Shown here piece after piece: positions 1 to 11,020 of a stretch of 64,000 nt of DNA. A program made the position numbers and the translations under genes. The DNA is from Vesta saturnalis (lineage: Eukaryota > Arthropoda > Insecta > Coleoptera > Lampyridae). Position 1 is the first letter of the stretch, and every line of letters starts with the position of its first letter. The notes beneath the pieces were generated by a model, which made no database searches, was not told the origin of the DNA, and was given only the letters and a program-made list of their open reading frames with translations. The stretch spans positions 2,488,001 to 2,552,000 of the forward strand of contig JARFJB010000003.1 of NCBI GenBank assembly GCA_036346205.1, read 5' to 3'.

Positions 1-2812
1 GCTAACCATCTCTCCCGGACTTACCCTACACCGTGTCCAAGATAAGAATTCTCACTATGGAGATCTCGGAAATGGTAATAGATACAACTACGGTTCAATG
101 GGAAAAAAATTGTGTTTGAGATATTTGAAACAATTTGAATTTTTGAAATTTCTATTTTATTTGTTTCTAGCGTTATTATAAATGCTAGAGCAAAAATACG
201 AACACTCCTTTACGGCAAATTGTTACGGGCTTTAACATGGCATAGTCAATTTTTCAATCGGACGTTTCCGATTTTTAGAGCCATCATCAACTTTTTTTTT
301 AAACGGCCCTGATAGTTTAAAAACTGATTCTGAAACCATTTTTAATTTTTTATAACAAAGTAGCACAATTTTTATTAAAGTACGCCAACAATACCATTCT
401 CCTAAAATGGCACACAGAGTGTGGATGAATCATAACAGATATGAACAAAAGGGAAAAAAAATTTCAATTTTCATAAATGCATTATGAAACCCAATTTACG
501 TAATAGATTTATTAAACGTAAAATATTAATTAAATATAATAAAAAATTAAATTTATGGTTTGAACTACATTGAATATTCCAAGTATATAATTGTGACATG
601 AAAAAAGATTAAAATAATCAAATATTTTGAAGTATATCCATCAAATGGCAGCCGTATTAATATTCTTGTCACAAATGGGATTGCTTGTTATACGTACAAG
701 TACACGTACCTACTTATACGGTTTGATATTACGTTTTGGTATTTATTCCAAAACACAGCCGTACAAAAATTAAAATGTCAAAAATGTAAACCTTCTGTCC
801 GTTTTGCTGTTACATGTTTTACCAATATAAATTAAAGCATCGTACATTTAATGCAATCTGATTACAACCAATAAATTTTGTCGTGTTGTAACGTTAAGCT
901 ATTTTATTTGAATACAAATAAGGATGATCTCTGGATGTTTTAATACCTATACGAGCTTAAAATGAGTGATTTTTTAAAAGATCCTGAAACCCTTCTAATT
1001 AAAGTGAGTGTTTATGAATATCTTTTTACATAACTGAGTCTTCCAACGACGATTTCTCTAAAAGGCACTAATTAGACGAATATGTAATGAAAAGTATAAC
1101 ACACCCGACATTTATAACTAGAAAAAAACATACACAGAAAGGGTCAGTATTGCATCATAAAGTAATCTTTATGGCAACACATCTGCTCTGAAAATTTGTA
1201 ATAAAAATATCGTACCTCATAAAACATTACCATTTATGACTAAAATCACCTCGTATATAAATAATTTCCTAGAATTTAAAAGTTTGACGAAAAAGCTACA
1301 TTTTCAACTTTTGACAGGTTTTGGTTGAAAATATACTCAAAACTTAAGTTAATTATAACACAAATTATAACGGCCGCCGTAAAGAGGAAACATACTGAAT
1401 TTATTTTGTAATAGAGGATTCGTATTAACTTTAAGCAGATTACAAACTCTCTCTAAAATTAATTTATATGTACGCTTGCAGATTAATGGAAAATAAACAA
1501 AAGATTGCATATAGACAAAATGAAAAAATAATTCATGCGAAAATTTAGGGTTTTTGTTCCTTACTTACATCGCATCAAACATTAAATGCCCATACTTCTA
1601 CTTAGACGAAATATGTTCATAATATAATTTAAAAGCGAAAAACAAAATAAATTTAGAAAGCAGTTGCTTTTCAATTAGAGTATACCAAATTAAACGAAGA
1701 TATTTTCTATTGAGCGATTTTCTTTTGAGTCGCATCAGATTTAAGGTTATATACTTCATTTCATGTCAATAGGATTTTGTTATTTGCTTTACAAAACCAT
1801 TTTCTTACATTTAGATTGATTTTTTTTATAATCCAAATTAGTAAAGTAAATCATTTTTTTGATTTCCAGAATGTTATTTTTCTAAATTTATAATAAAACA
1901 AAAAAAAGTTGTGAAACAAATGCACATCGCGACAAAACACAAATTGGGATTAGATTATATATTAAATTTTTTTTGTTTCAGGTAAGCTTCTTTTTTATCC
2001 TCACTTCTAATACGTAAGTAGAATTTTTCAAGTCATGCAAATGAAAATGGGTAAGTAATAATGCAACCATTCTTCTAAAGATAAGTAATTATACTAGGCG
2101 GCCATTTTGCCGTAACCATCATTTTGTTTTTACAATTAAAATTTCATAAGAAAACAGTTTTTCTTATTATTCTATCACCTATCAAAATTAATGACGTTTA
2201 ACCTGAACCACCCTGTATATCACATTTCATTAAAAGTAGTTTAGCCGTTTCCGAGTTTATCGATCGAGATTGAATGTTTTAAAAATAAATAGAATTTTAT
2301 TGCGTTGTCGGTAATACAGGTTAATTAAACATATTGAAGTTTGATGTGTACTAAAGTATGTAATAATTGCATACCTGTTTCGTGTCTTAAGAGTTTCACG
2401 TACCCGTGTCTAAATTTTGACAATTTTCCATCTATCGTTTCGCCCATTTATTAACAATTCAAAATAAATTATTTGGAAAATTTACCCGGTAGAGTAATAC
2501 ACTTTAGTAGAGGAGCCAAATGGTTTGCAAACAATTAATTCACATCAGGATCCTTACCATTAGATCTAAAAATTGAATCTAGCAATATAAGCTACAGGTT
2601 AAAATTATTATAATGCCTGCAAGACAATTCATTAAAGGTTGGGTCATTTTTATCATAAATTAAACTATAACACCTCCGTGTATAAAATTTGGTTTTTAAC
2701 CCCGTTTATAATTTAGAATTTTTTCGAATTTTTTTATTACCGAAAGGTGGCTAGTGTCGATGAAATTCGTAATATCTTACATCAGGTGTATTTGGTATAC
2801 CTATGTGTTGTA
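1..2812. other. AT-rich region without a recognisable gene
   Basis: I see no coding region with family resemblance. Open frames are short and AT-driven. The stretch holds a candidate recursive splice site near 1982 and a single transposon-end motif CCACCCTGTATA near 2198, the right-end type of a Tc1/mariner element, with no visible partner. A GCGGCCATTTTGCCGTA phrase near 2098 recurs in diverged form near 23134. Confidence 0.6.
1966..2020 (+). promoter_or_regulatory. Candidate recursive splice site (ratchet point) with downstream 5' splice site
   Basis: A T-rich tract is followed directly by GTTTCAG|GTAAGC, so a consensus 3' splice site (AG at 1980-1981) abuts a consensus 5' splice site (GT at 1982). 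A second strong donor, GTAAGTA, begins at 2014, defining a 32 nt potential RS-exon. This is the architecture of zero-length exons in long insect introns. A near copy with the same spacing lies at 22786-22841. No transcript evidence is available here. Confidence 0.45.
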
Positions 2813-5566
2813 TACCGGATGGCTAGAAAAAAATGAATTCTGTTTAAATTCGCACATCTTTGGAACTCTTTCCGATATGGATTTCAGTTTTTATTTTGTA
2901 AGATACAGTGAACTAAAAACTATCCCTGCCAAATCACAAACGTTTATTTCAAAACAAAAGAATAATAGATGTTTAAATATCAACTAAAAAATATCAGTTA
3001 TACGTTACTGATAGGTATTCTTCAAAATTCTACCAATGAACATCTTGTATTCAAATTTATCGTCACTTCTGGCCACACTTCTGCTAATCGTCGACGGAGA
3101 TCTTCTAAGTTTGCAAATGGTTCGCGTCTTTGAGCATACACTTTTTCTTGCAATGCATTCCACACTGAGTAGTCTAAAGGGTTACAGTCTGAAGAATTAG
3201 ACGACCATTAGTTTGCCCGAATGAAAGATGCCATGTGTAGCGTCCCCCAGGTACCCTATCTTGAAAAGCGTAATTTGAACTTATTCAAATTCAAGAACAA
3301 AACAATCGTAGGCAAACAATTCTACCTAACAACTGACACAAAAAAAAACTCATTAAAACAAAGCCTTACAAGGGTAAGTTATAAATAGATCACAACATCG
3401 TGACCGATATATAAATTTGAGTTCGTTAGAAACATACAGCGCTCCTTTCTCAGGTTACACATTCATCTATACAACAAATAAAACAATAAAAATAAAATTC
3501 TAGGTGTTTAATGGTTATCTGGTTCCGGGAAAGAGTGTACGACCACTTAGCAACACAATTTGTCATAAACTCAAAATAAAAATCAAATAACAATGTAATA
3601 CCAAAACCAGATGCGGTCTTATCTTAAATGCACTAACCCGGTTCAACCTAAATTGCCAAGGCACACATGTCTATTTTTAGTGACATACAAAAAATGTGAA
3701 AATTAAAAAATATATTAGTTGCACAACAAATCTATAACAATACGCTAATTCAAACCAAGGGTAAGTTATAAATACACTATTTGAGTGAGAAACATAAAGA
3801 CTAACACAAAAATAAAAAAATAAAATGAGGTTTTAAGCTGTTCCTGTACCACTTCATTCCTTTACTTATAACAGACGTTTCATTACCGCTTAATGAATGT
3901 CCAATACCGCTTGTACGTTTTATTTACCTTTCAGCAACGTGCAAACCTTTAGCAATTTTATTTTAATACGTTACATAGGCTTGAAAAATTATTTGCTGCT
4001 AGATTTCATTTATTAAAAATACCTACTTACACTTGAATTAATCACAAAAAACAAATCGTTAAAATACGCGGTTCAACTTCAAAAAGGTTGACAGTTATCT
4101 ATAGATTAATATTTGAAAAACACATTAAAACTAACACAAGAATTATTTTAAAGACAAACTATTTACAATGAAGGTATTTAATTAACCCTCTCGATCTGGC
4201 TTCGTCTACACTGTAACTCACTTTCCCTATTACTTACTAAACTAGTGACATTTTTACATTATAAATCGGCGCATAAGAAATTCCAATGATTCGTTAGGCC
4301 CCTTCAGTAAAGCAATTTTTACACCTGCTACTCAAACCCCAACATGTGTTTTTCAACCCTAGCCAAATATCAGTTACATACATTCTCATATTTCTTACAT
4401 AAAAATATATAAATAAAATATTTTGAAAACATCAGCAAATTACGACGTATTATCAAGATATTAAAAATCCACTAATTATCTTTTCTATCGCGGTAACAAT
4501 GACGATTTGACAACGTTTATTACAATAATAAAATTTTCGCGGTCCGCTACCTTGTGAGATGGAACACTGTCGTGGATAAAAATGTAATCGTTATTCGGGT
4601 ATAATCGATGCATTTCTGGTAATAAATCGTCACGTAAATGCCGTATGTAGCTATGTGCGTTTGTTTTTGTTACCTGATGATCAGTGAAAAATAGGCTACT
4701 TGTTCCATTCCAGCATATTACGCATGATCTTAGAAAACCGCGTCTTGCTATGGTACAAACGTTCTGGTTCAATAGCGTTCTTCTTAGTTGCCGAACAAAC
4801 CCTATTATTTTATCTGTTTTGAGGGACTATAGCGTAAAATCCTTTCGTCTTGAAAAATTAAGCGTTTTAGGTCAGCATTCGAAAACCTCCTATATAAACG
4901 TAAACTCCTTGATGATCGACGGATTTTTGCGTTAAGTGTAATTGCTGGGGTTTGCAACCTTTTGTAACATTTACTATCACACGTCTTTGAATAACTTGTA
5001 CAGATCTGCGACTGATTCTTAGCCTGGCTGCTATCTGACGCAGAGACAAATGGGTCCCTGGTTGATTTTCCTGTGACAATGACAATTCACGTACAATTTC
5101 TGAATTTTCATTACTTGTAGCAGTTACGGGTCTTGCACTTCTGCGGTTCCTGTAAACGGATCCAATTTCCTCAAGTCGTCGAATAGCACGATGTATGCTG
5201 GAAACTCTCCCGCAATTATTTCTCCGCGCCAATTTTTTTCGCAATAACACGTTTCAATTAACTCCAAATTAGACTTTGTTAAAAGATGTGCCATTAAGAA
5301 GAAAAATTAATTAAATCTGCAAATGTCACTCATAACTACATTTATTTTAACAAAAGGTTACTTCGATTTAAGTTGCTTATGCAGACGTCACGTGTAATTG
5401 ATATTTTTGAATTATTCTTTTATGTTTTGAAATAGACGTTTGTAATTTGGAATATAGTTTTCAGTTCACTGTGACTTAGAAAATAAAAACTAAAATCCAC
5501 ATCTGAAAGCGTTCCAGAGATGCGCGAACTTAAACAGGATTCGTTTTGTTCTAGACCCACCCAGTA
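2813..5566 (-). mobile_element. Degenerate Tc1-like DNA transposon with about 150 bp inverted repeats
   Basis: The sequence from 2813 inward (TA, then CCGGATGGCTAG...) and the reverse complement inward from 5566 (TA, then CTGGGTGGGTCTAG...) align for about 150 bp, including a shared stretch TTTTTATTTT followed by a conserved GTGAACT block. TA dinucleotides at both ends fit the Tc1/mariner target duplication. Three pieces of a minus-strand transposase lie between them. The 3240-4480 interval has no transposase similarity and looks like a later insertion. It contains two copies of GGGTAAGTTATAAATA (near 3371 and 3759), so it is itself repetitive. Confidence 0.7.
3040..5250 (-). pseudogene. Tc1-like transposase, broken into three segments
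   Basis: The N-terminal segment (5250-4867) reads as paired-type helix-turn-helix DNA-binding domains, with motifs SSIHRAIRRLEEIGSV and LRQIAARLRISRRSVQVIQ. The middle segment (4772-4485) contains FIHDSVPSHKV, corresponding to the second catalytic Asp region of the DDE/D fold. The C-terminal segment (about 3240-3040) contains NSSDCNPLDYSVWNALQEKV followed by LEDLRRRLAEVWPE, the region of the third acidic residue, with one in-frame stop just before it. The order on the minus strand is correct for one gene. An insertion of roughly 1.2 kb separates the middle and C-terminal pieces, so the D2-D3 spacing cannot be measured. This is a dead copy; Tc1 membership rests on motif recall, not a search. 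Confidence 0.75.
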
Positions 5567-6290
5567 AGTAGTAAATTCATATTTTTCTTCAAATGTGATT
5601 ATGTTGACAATTAATTCAATATATCGCCCTTCATCTTTTGCAAAACATTCCCTACAGTCATATATATATACAGGGTGTCTGTTTTTCAGGATCTCGCTTA
5701 TCTTTAGAGATGAACAGTTGGTTAAATTAGGGCAAAGTTGCGCATTTTTATGTTGCACAATAATCTAAAAGAAAATTAGAGCTGTCATCTTTTGTTTTTG
5801 AATTATTAAAAAAAAATTTTTGGTTTTTATTTTTATTTTTTTAAGCAAAAACCATTAAAGATAGACGTTTTAAACTAAAACATTGTGAAGGCACTTTTCA
5901 CAAGGAATCTACATCTGCCATTGTAATTTCCATGGCACCCTAGACGCAAAAGATACAACATCAAACTTTGTTTTTCTTATAGCCGCTATTTTGGATTTTT
6001 GCATTTTTGTATCAAGTTTTTTTTTCTGAATACAATGATGTATCACACATAATAGTTCTGCCTTACATTTACGCCAAAATTTTCCAATTTTGAGAGAATT
6101 GCTTTGAAAAGATAACAACGTTTGATTGTTGATTGTAACAAATAATTTGACAGTTCCACCATTTCTTGTTAGTAATTCACGTTTGTCTTGTTCTTGCCGC
6201 GGTTATAAACCAATGATAAAGGTTTATTTCTAAAATTTTTGTTTGAGTTTACCTCCCTGAAAATTTCTTATTGTAGAGCCGGTTTGTAGG
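5567..6290. other. Non-coding; one isolated transposon end
   Basis: TATATATACAGGGTGTCTG near 5664-5682 is a typical terminal motif of insect Tc1/mariner-type repeats, pointing right, but I find no matching opposite end. The rest is T-rich. A 69-codon minus-strand open frame (6118-5909) resembles nothing I know and is probably chance. Confidence 0.4.
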
Positions 6291-6294
6291 TTTT

Positions 6295-6700
6295 TATTGT
6301 CTACATTAAAGCACGTTACGAAAATTATGGCGACCGAGTAGACTCATGGCGCCCGAGCAGAGACATGTAAGTAACAAAGAATGTTTGTCTACGGCTTTTC
6401 AACTTACATACGTGAAGATACAATTTAGAAGAAAATATTTTTTTATTTTTGCATCGAATCGCATATAGCTATGCGTTAATATTTTGAATCTCAAAAATCT
6501 TCTGGCACTAATAGCACGATTAATCTAATTTGAGAATACAAAGTCAAATCGGCGTAGAACCAAAAATTAAACAAATGAATGAATTTTTTTGTATACGTGT
6601 AATGTTTTGTTTGAAAATCTATAGACGATGCGGTTTTAAATTTAATACAATGCTATCAACCGACTCTTGGCCCCAGGCTTTTGCTGATTTTCGGCAAATC
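6295..6700 (+). repeat. Dispersed repeat with tandem tRNA-Lys-type primer-binding-like motifs, copy 1
   Basis: ATGGCGACCGAGTAGACTC is immediately followed by ATGGCGCCCGAGCAGAGACA, the second being very close to the tRNA-Lys primer-binding motif of LTR retroelements. About 90 bp downstream is AATTTAGAAGAAAAT, and further on a block around GATGCGGTTTTAAATTTAATACAATG. The same order of blocks occurs at 9225-9625 and, shorter, at 10860-11020. No LTR pair, gag or pol is visible, so retroelement origin is only an inference. A flanking phrase TAAACCAATGATnAAGGTTTA occurs at 6206 and again at 6947. Confidence 0.5.
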
Positions 6701-7623
6701 GAGCTATAGTTTTACTATTTTGAATCGAACTTGCAATGTGACTGTCTAGCATCATTAATACAAAAAACGATAAAAATGTTTTCTAAAATTACAGTAACTC
6801 CCATATCAAAAACAAATAACCAATTTTTATCTTTTTTAGTTAGAGATAGATTTACATAACGATTCAGTTTTAAGGGCCACCTAACTTAAAGGTTTAAAAC
6901 AGCACCTATACAGCCTATGAAGTCAACTCAGTAAAATATAGGTATAAACCAATGATGAAGGTTTACGCAATTCGAAATAATCGTGATTTTTGCAATGAAA
7001 CCATTTCAGATTTAAAACGAAAGTTATCAAATATTGTGTAATTTTCCCAATTTCCATATGAAGCTTGAAATTGAGAAATTACAATCACGATAATATTCTG
7101 TTTAATTCTATAAATCCTACATACCTTTTAACGTAAATAATTGATTTATGCTAAAAATTTGAACAATTTAGTATCGCGATGTTACGTACAATTGAATAAT
7201 ATGGATCTTTAAGAGAGCGATTAATCACATAATTAGATCGATTGATTTATAAGAATTAGATTTTTATTATTATTTAAGAAGTCGTTAATTAATAATAGAA
7301 ACTATAGGAAACAAATAATTTGTAAAAGGGTCTTAAGTGAATCATTGTACTGTATGAGTAAATAATTTGAGAAAGATTGACGACGTTCTTTTGTTGGCCA
7401 AATGGAAAGATGTTTTGGTATGTAAAAAAATGTGTAATGACGTGCTAATACTCATATACTTTAACGCCCTTTTGTAACACTCGTTTTTAAATATACTATT
7501 TTAGCATAAGTTGCCCCCTGTAAAAATACTCAAACGTACGTCATCGCCTTGTTCACTTTTCCTATTAAAACGAAACTATTGCTGCCATTTAAACTCCATT
7601 TACACTACTACTACGTATTTCCT

Positions 7624-8230
7624 AATTTTTTGAAATAATAAACAAGGTAACAACGATAAGGAGAATAACGACAACAATAACAATAACGACAGTAATGACA
7701 CTAACGAGAATAACAAGATATACACGATAAAGGTGACATTGACAATTGATAGTAACGATAACTAGAAGAACGATAACGACAAGCGGCAGTCACGATAGAG
7801 GCAATAGTGGCATAGTCATAATTGTCACTTTAGCGAGGATAAGGGGAAATATGGCAACCAAGTCGATAATTCTGATATTCACAACGACTCGTAAAGATAC
7901 GTATTGTAATAAGAGTCTTAAACGACAAAGGCTAGATAACCACAAATGACAGTGACGATAGCGTCAACAATTACTTCAAGGATTATAATCCCGGCATTCA
8001 CAGTAACGACTCGTAAGGACAATATAATCTCAATCTTAAACAACAGACGAGACGGTAAAAACAACCAATAAAGAGAAGACAGAACACAATGACTAACGAT
8101 AATAAGAACAGTAAGACAAACAACAACACGATAACGATGATGCTGACAATAGTGGCATAGTAGTAGACAAGTAGTGATTATTGTCACAATAAGGACACTG
8201 TCATACTCGTAAACATAACCATAGGCCTAA
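7624..8230. repeat. Degenerate ACN/AAT-rich trinucleotide-like tract
   Basis: The plus strand is dominated by ACAATAACGACA-type words (for example AACAATAACAATAACGAC), a decayed simple repeat about 600 bp long, with weaker echoes at 8400-8520 and 9800-9900. Open frames on both strands here (7746-7949, 8187-7918) are products of the biased composition. Confidence 0.75.
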
Positions 8231-8649
8231 ACAGGGGCATAATAAATTGTGAGTCAATTTTATACTTACCATTTTTTTAACGCATACTGTGATTTATTGT
8301 CAACTTATTATAAAAAGGGATTAATACAAATTTTCCTAAAAATGTTTATAATACCTTTATTGCGCTGTATTAAAAAAACAATCAAGTAGTAACCAAAACG
8401 AAGCGATGAAAAGTAATAGCTGCACTAACAATACAGACCATAACGACGTAGTTACGATAGAGACGATTAGAGCAGTAATGTTGGCAAAGATGATAATGCT
8501 GATATCTGCAATAACGAATTTCTAACGAATGGTGCGGTTTAACTTAAAGTTATACAAAACAAAATGAGATTTAAAAAAAATCGAAAATCTTTATGAAACT
8601 TTTAGGTAACTTTAGGTAACTGAAAAATATATAATAAGACATTTTTTTA

Positions 8650-8963
8650 TAAGTTTTTGTTATGAACGAATGTGTTCAAAGGTAAATATGTAATTAAAAA
8701 TTATTATTAAATACATAAATAAAAAGTTCTCGAGTAGGATTTGAACCTACGACCTATACTTTGCTAGAGTTCCGCGCTAACCAACTGCGCTATCGAAGTA
8801 CAAGCCCCAATCGATGTAAATTTTGTCTTTATGTATGTAGAACTGATGTAAATTCTAACTATAATGAGATTACAGTCAAATTACTTATATTAATGGAATG
8901 TGAACCTGCAATATCGCAAGGATTTACACATACCAAATTAACTTGACTAATATTAAATTATTA
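8650..8963 (-). mobile_element. tRNA-carrying inverted-repeat element, copy 1 (partial)
   Basis: The left arm TTTTGTTATGAACGAA...GTTCAAAGGTAAATATG leads through AT-rich sequence into a tRNA-like gene (8730-8799, minus), followed by a conserved flank beginning CAAGCCCCAATCGATG. The matching right arm is not evident, and copy 2 begins directly after it. The same module occurs at 8964-9226 and 34059-34372. Confidence 0.6.
8730..8799 (-). pseudogene. tRNA-like pseudogene
   Basis: On the minus strand the A box TAGCGCAGTTGG and B box GGTTCAAATCC are intact and the T arm pairs perfectly. The 3' side of the acceptor stem has lost three bases and an A:A mismatch disrupts the anticodon stem, so this copy should not fold well. 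The 5' body and acceptor resemble insect tRNA-Tyr. Confidence 0.65.
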
Positions 8964-9226
8964 TAAGTTTTTGTTATGAACGAATACGTTCAAAATTATT
9001 ATTAATTTTATTAAATACATAAATAAAAAGTTCACCTCTAGTAGGATTTGAACCTACGACCTATACTTTGCTAGAGTACCGCGCTAACCAACTGCGCTAT
9101 CGAAGTACAAGCCCCAATCGATGTAAATTTTGTCTTTATGTATGTAGAACTGATAATAAAATTAAAAATAATTTTTAATTACATATTTACCTTTGAACTT
9201 GTTCGTTCATAACAAAACGAAAATTA
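8964..9226 (-). mobile_element. tRNA-carrying inverted-repeat element, copy 2 (both ends present)
   Basis: The element begins TAAGTTTTTGTTATGAACGA and ends with the inverted form, TTCGTTCATAACAAAA at about 9208-9223, after an inverted copy of the AT-rich subterminal block ATTTTTAATTACATATTTACC. Between the arms sit a tRNA-like gene (9034-9106, minus) and its conserved 5' flank. It is about 260 bp long and looks like a MITE that has captured a tRNA. No target duplication is obvious. Confidence 0.6.
9034..9106 (-). tRNA. tRNA-like gene inside a MITE, anticodon AGC by position
   Basis: The minus strand folds as a 73 nt cloverleaf: D arm GCGC/GCGC, anticodon stem GTACT/AGTAT around loop CTAGCAA (anticodon AGC), T arm GTAGG/CCTAC with loop TTCAAAT. 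One acceptor pair is mismatched (G6 opposite A67). A and B boxes are consensus. Because it is part of a repeat it is probably tRNA-derived, not a working host tRNA gene. Confidence 0.5.
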
Positions 9227-9625
9227 TGATGCCTGAGTAGACACATTATGCCACCCGAGGAGAGACATGTCAACAAAGAATCTCTTTCTACAAATTTTGA
9301 ACTTTACATACGTCAAAATCGAATTTAGAAGAAAATGTTTTTTTAATTTTTTCCTTTCTGCATCACATCGCCTATACCTGTGCATCACACGATTAAACCA
9401 ATTCCAAAGTGTAAGTGAATACCTTGCTTCAACTTAATGTCTTAGATATCTCACACATTTGATTTAAATTTTAGTCGTTAATATACGCGCTCCGAAACAC
9501 TACTGTATCACTCGAGAATACGTTAAATCGACATAAAGTAAAAAAAAAATTTTTTTGACAATCGATAGACGCTGTGGTTTTGAATTTGATACAATGGTGT
9601 CGATCGTCTCTTGTTACTCCACCGT
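9225..9625 (+). repeat. Primer-binding-like dispersed repeat, copy 2
   Basis: ATGATGCCTGAGTAGACAC is followed by ATTATGCCACCCGAGGAGAGAC, the same two-motif head as at 6328 but more diverged. Then come TTACATACGTCAAAATCG, AATTTAGAAGAAAATG and, near 9558, GACAATCGATAGACGCTGTGG, in the same order as copy 1. Confidence 0.5.
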
Positions 9626-10448
9626 TTTGTAAACTGAAAAACTGAATTTAGATACATATTTGAGTTAACTGAAACACATGTTCATTAGATCGTAACGCCG
9701 CCTGCTGCGATTATTCCGAAATGTTGCTACTTTTTGTGGTTTCGTTACGTTTAACGACAGTAAAGCTAAAAAAACGGTGCACTCCACTGAAATAAAGACT
9801 TAACCGACACTAATAATAACGGTAACGACATGCGATACTTGCAAGCATGGGGTAGTGACGATGGCCACAATCGGTGCAATAAGGGCAACAACTGTGACAA
9901 TCTTCAACTTCGTACACGTACAAATTATAATTTATCCTCTAATTTACCCCCTTAAGGGATGAACTTTCAAATATCTCTTTCTAGCAAATGCCCCCACCGT
10001 ATAAAGAACATAGCTGCCAAATTTCATGTTTGTAGGCTTTAGATTTCATGAAAATTTGTGATAAGTGGGTCAGTGAGTATTTTACCTTTCAGAATCATAA
10101 GCGTAAGTGTAAATATAAGCATAATCTTATAAATCATAAATTAATATTATACTTAATATCTCGCGTACTGCGTACGTAAAACTTGGAATAGTAATTTTTA
10201 CGAAACCTAAAAATTTCGAATAATTAAAAGCTCTCTTCTGTTCAAGATTGTTATAAAACATGCAATTTAAACTAATAAAAAACTAAAATGAGGTGCATTC
10301 TAAACTCACACTTTTTTTAGTTCTAAAAACATTTTATTTTGATTTGATAAAATTAATTAACAAATAGTTAAGAAAAATGTCAAATATTAAAAGTCAAAGG
10401 ACTTTGGTTCGACAAAAGACGATGTTTGGCTTGTAGTCATGCAAAGTG
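9626..10448. other. Non-coding region with a possible LINE 3' tail fragment
   Basis: No gene is visible. The stretch 9940-10090 (CCACCGTATAAAGAACATAG, then CCAAATTTCATGTTTGTAGG and a final GTGAGTAT) resembles phrases common near 3' ends of insect non-LTR retrotransposons, but this is from memory and weak. Confidence 0.25.
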
Positions 10449-10532
10449 CAAATTTGGTAATGCTCCAAAATGGAAACAAGACTAAGTAGAAACGGTATAA
10501 TTTGGTTTCCATTTTGGACCATTACCAAGTTT
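10449..10532. other. Short near-perfect hairpin (29 bp stem, 26 nt loop)
   Basis: Positions 10449-10477 and 10504-10532 pair over 29 positions with one mismatch and one G:U. The arm cores are TTGGTAATG and CATTACCAA, then TCCAAAATGGAAAC and GTTTCCATTTTGGA. Stem and loop sizes suit a pre-miRNA, but a tiny palindromic MITE is equally possible. The stem does not extend into the flanks. Confidence 0.5.
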
Positions 10533-10859
10533 GTAGCAAATATAAATTTAAAAACTATAATTTAGGTACGCTTATAGCTTCTTCCTTTAAGTATTAAATT
10601 ATTTATTATTATTTCTTGTCATTCTTGGGTCACTAGTAATAAATGAAGAGTTATACTCATCATACTTAAATTTGCGTTAAATTTGTACCAAAAAAACAGT
10701 ATTATTAAAAGTATTATTTGAAACCCTACATTGACATTCCGAATCTTTGATTTCTCATTAATCCAATTTAATAAGTTCAACCAGCGTAAACATTTAAACT
10801 GGTGTAACTTTTTGTTTGTTGATTTGTTGAGCCTCTTAAATCTCTCCAACTCAACTATT

Positions 10860-11020
10860 GTATGTTTTTATCGCCTACAAAAAAGAACGTTACGAAAATA
10901 TGGCGCCCGAGCAGAGACATGTGAGTACTAACAATTTTGTTTTGACGAACTTTGAACTTAAAAATGTCACAAAGTAATTTAGAAGAAAATGTTTTTTAAA
11001 TTTATTTTGCATTGCAACGG
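10860..11020 (+). repeat. Primer-binding-like dispersed repeat, copy 3 (short)
   Basis: ACGTTACGAAAATATGGCGC continues into CCCGAGCAGAGACATG, with a single copy of the motif. AATTTAGAAGAAAATG follows 60 bp later. The preceding ACGTTACGAAAAT is shared with copy 1, so homology extends to both sides of the motif. Confidence 0.5.

Noticed and set aside
2754..2987. 77-codon frame on the plus strand resembling one at 5420-5758 minus
   Set aside because: The similarity comes from the inverted repeats of the Tc1-like element, not from a protein-coding gene.
7746..8187. Two opposing frames of 67 and 89 codons
   Set aside because: They lie in the degenerate ACN repeat and reflect its composition.
8730..8799. 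Functional host tRNA gene
   Set aside because: The acceptor and anticodon stems are broken and the copy is embedded in a repeat found twice more in the window.
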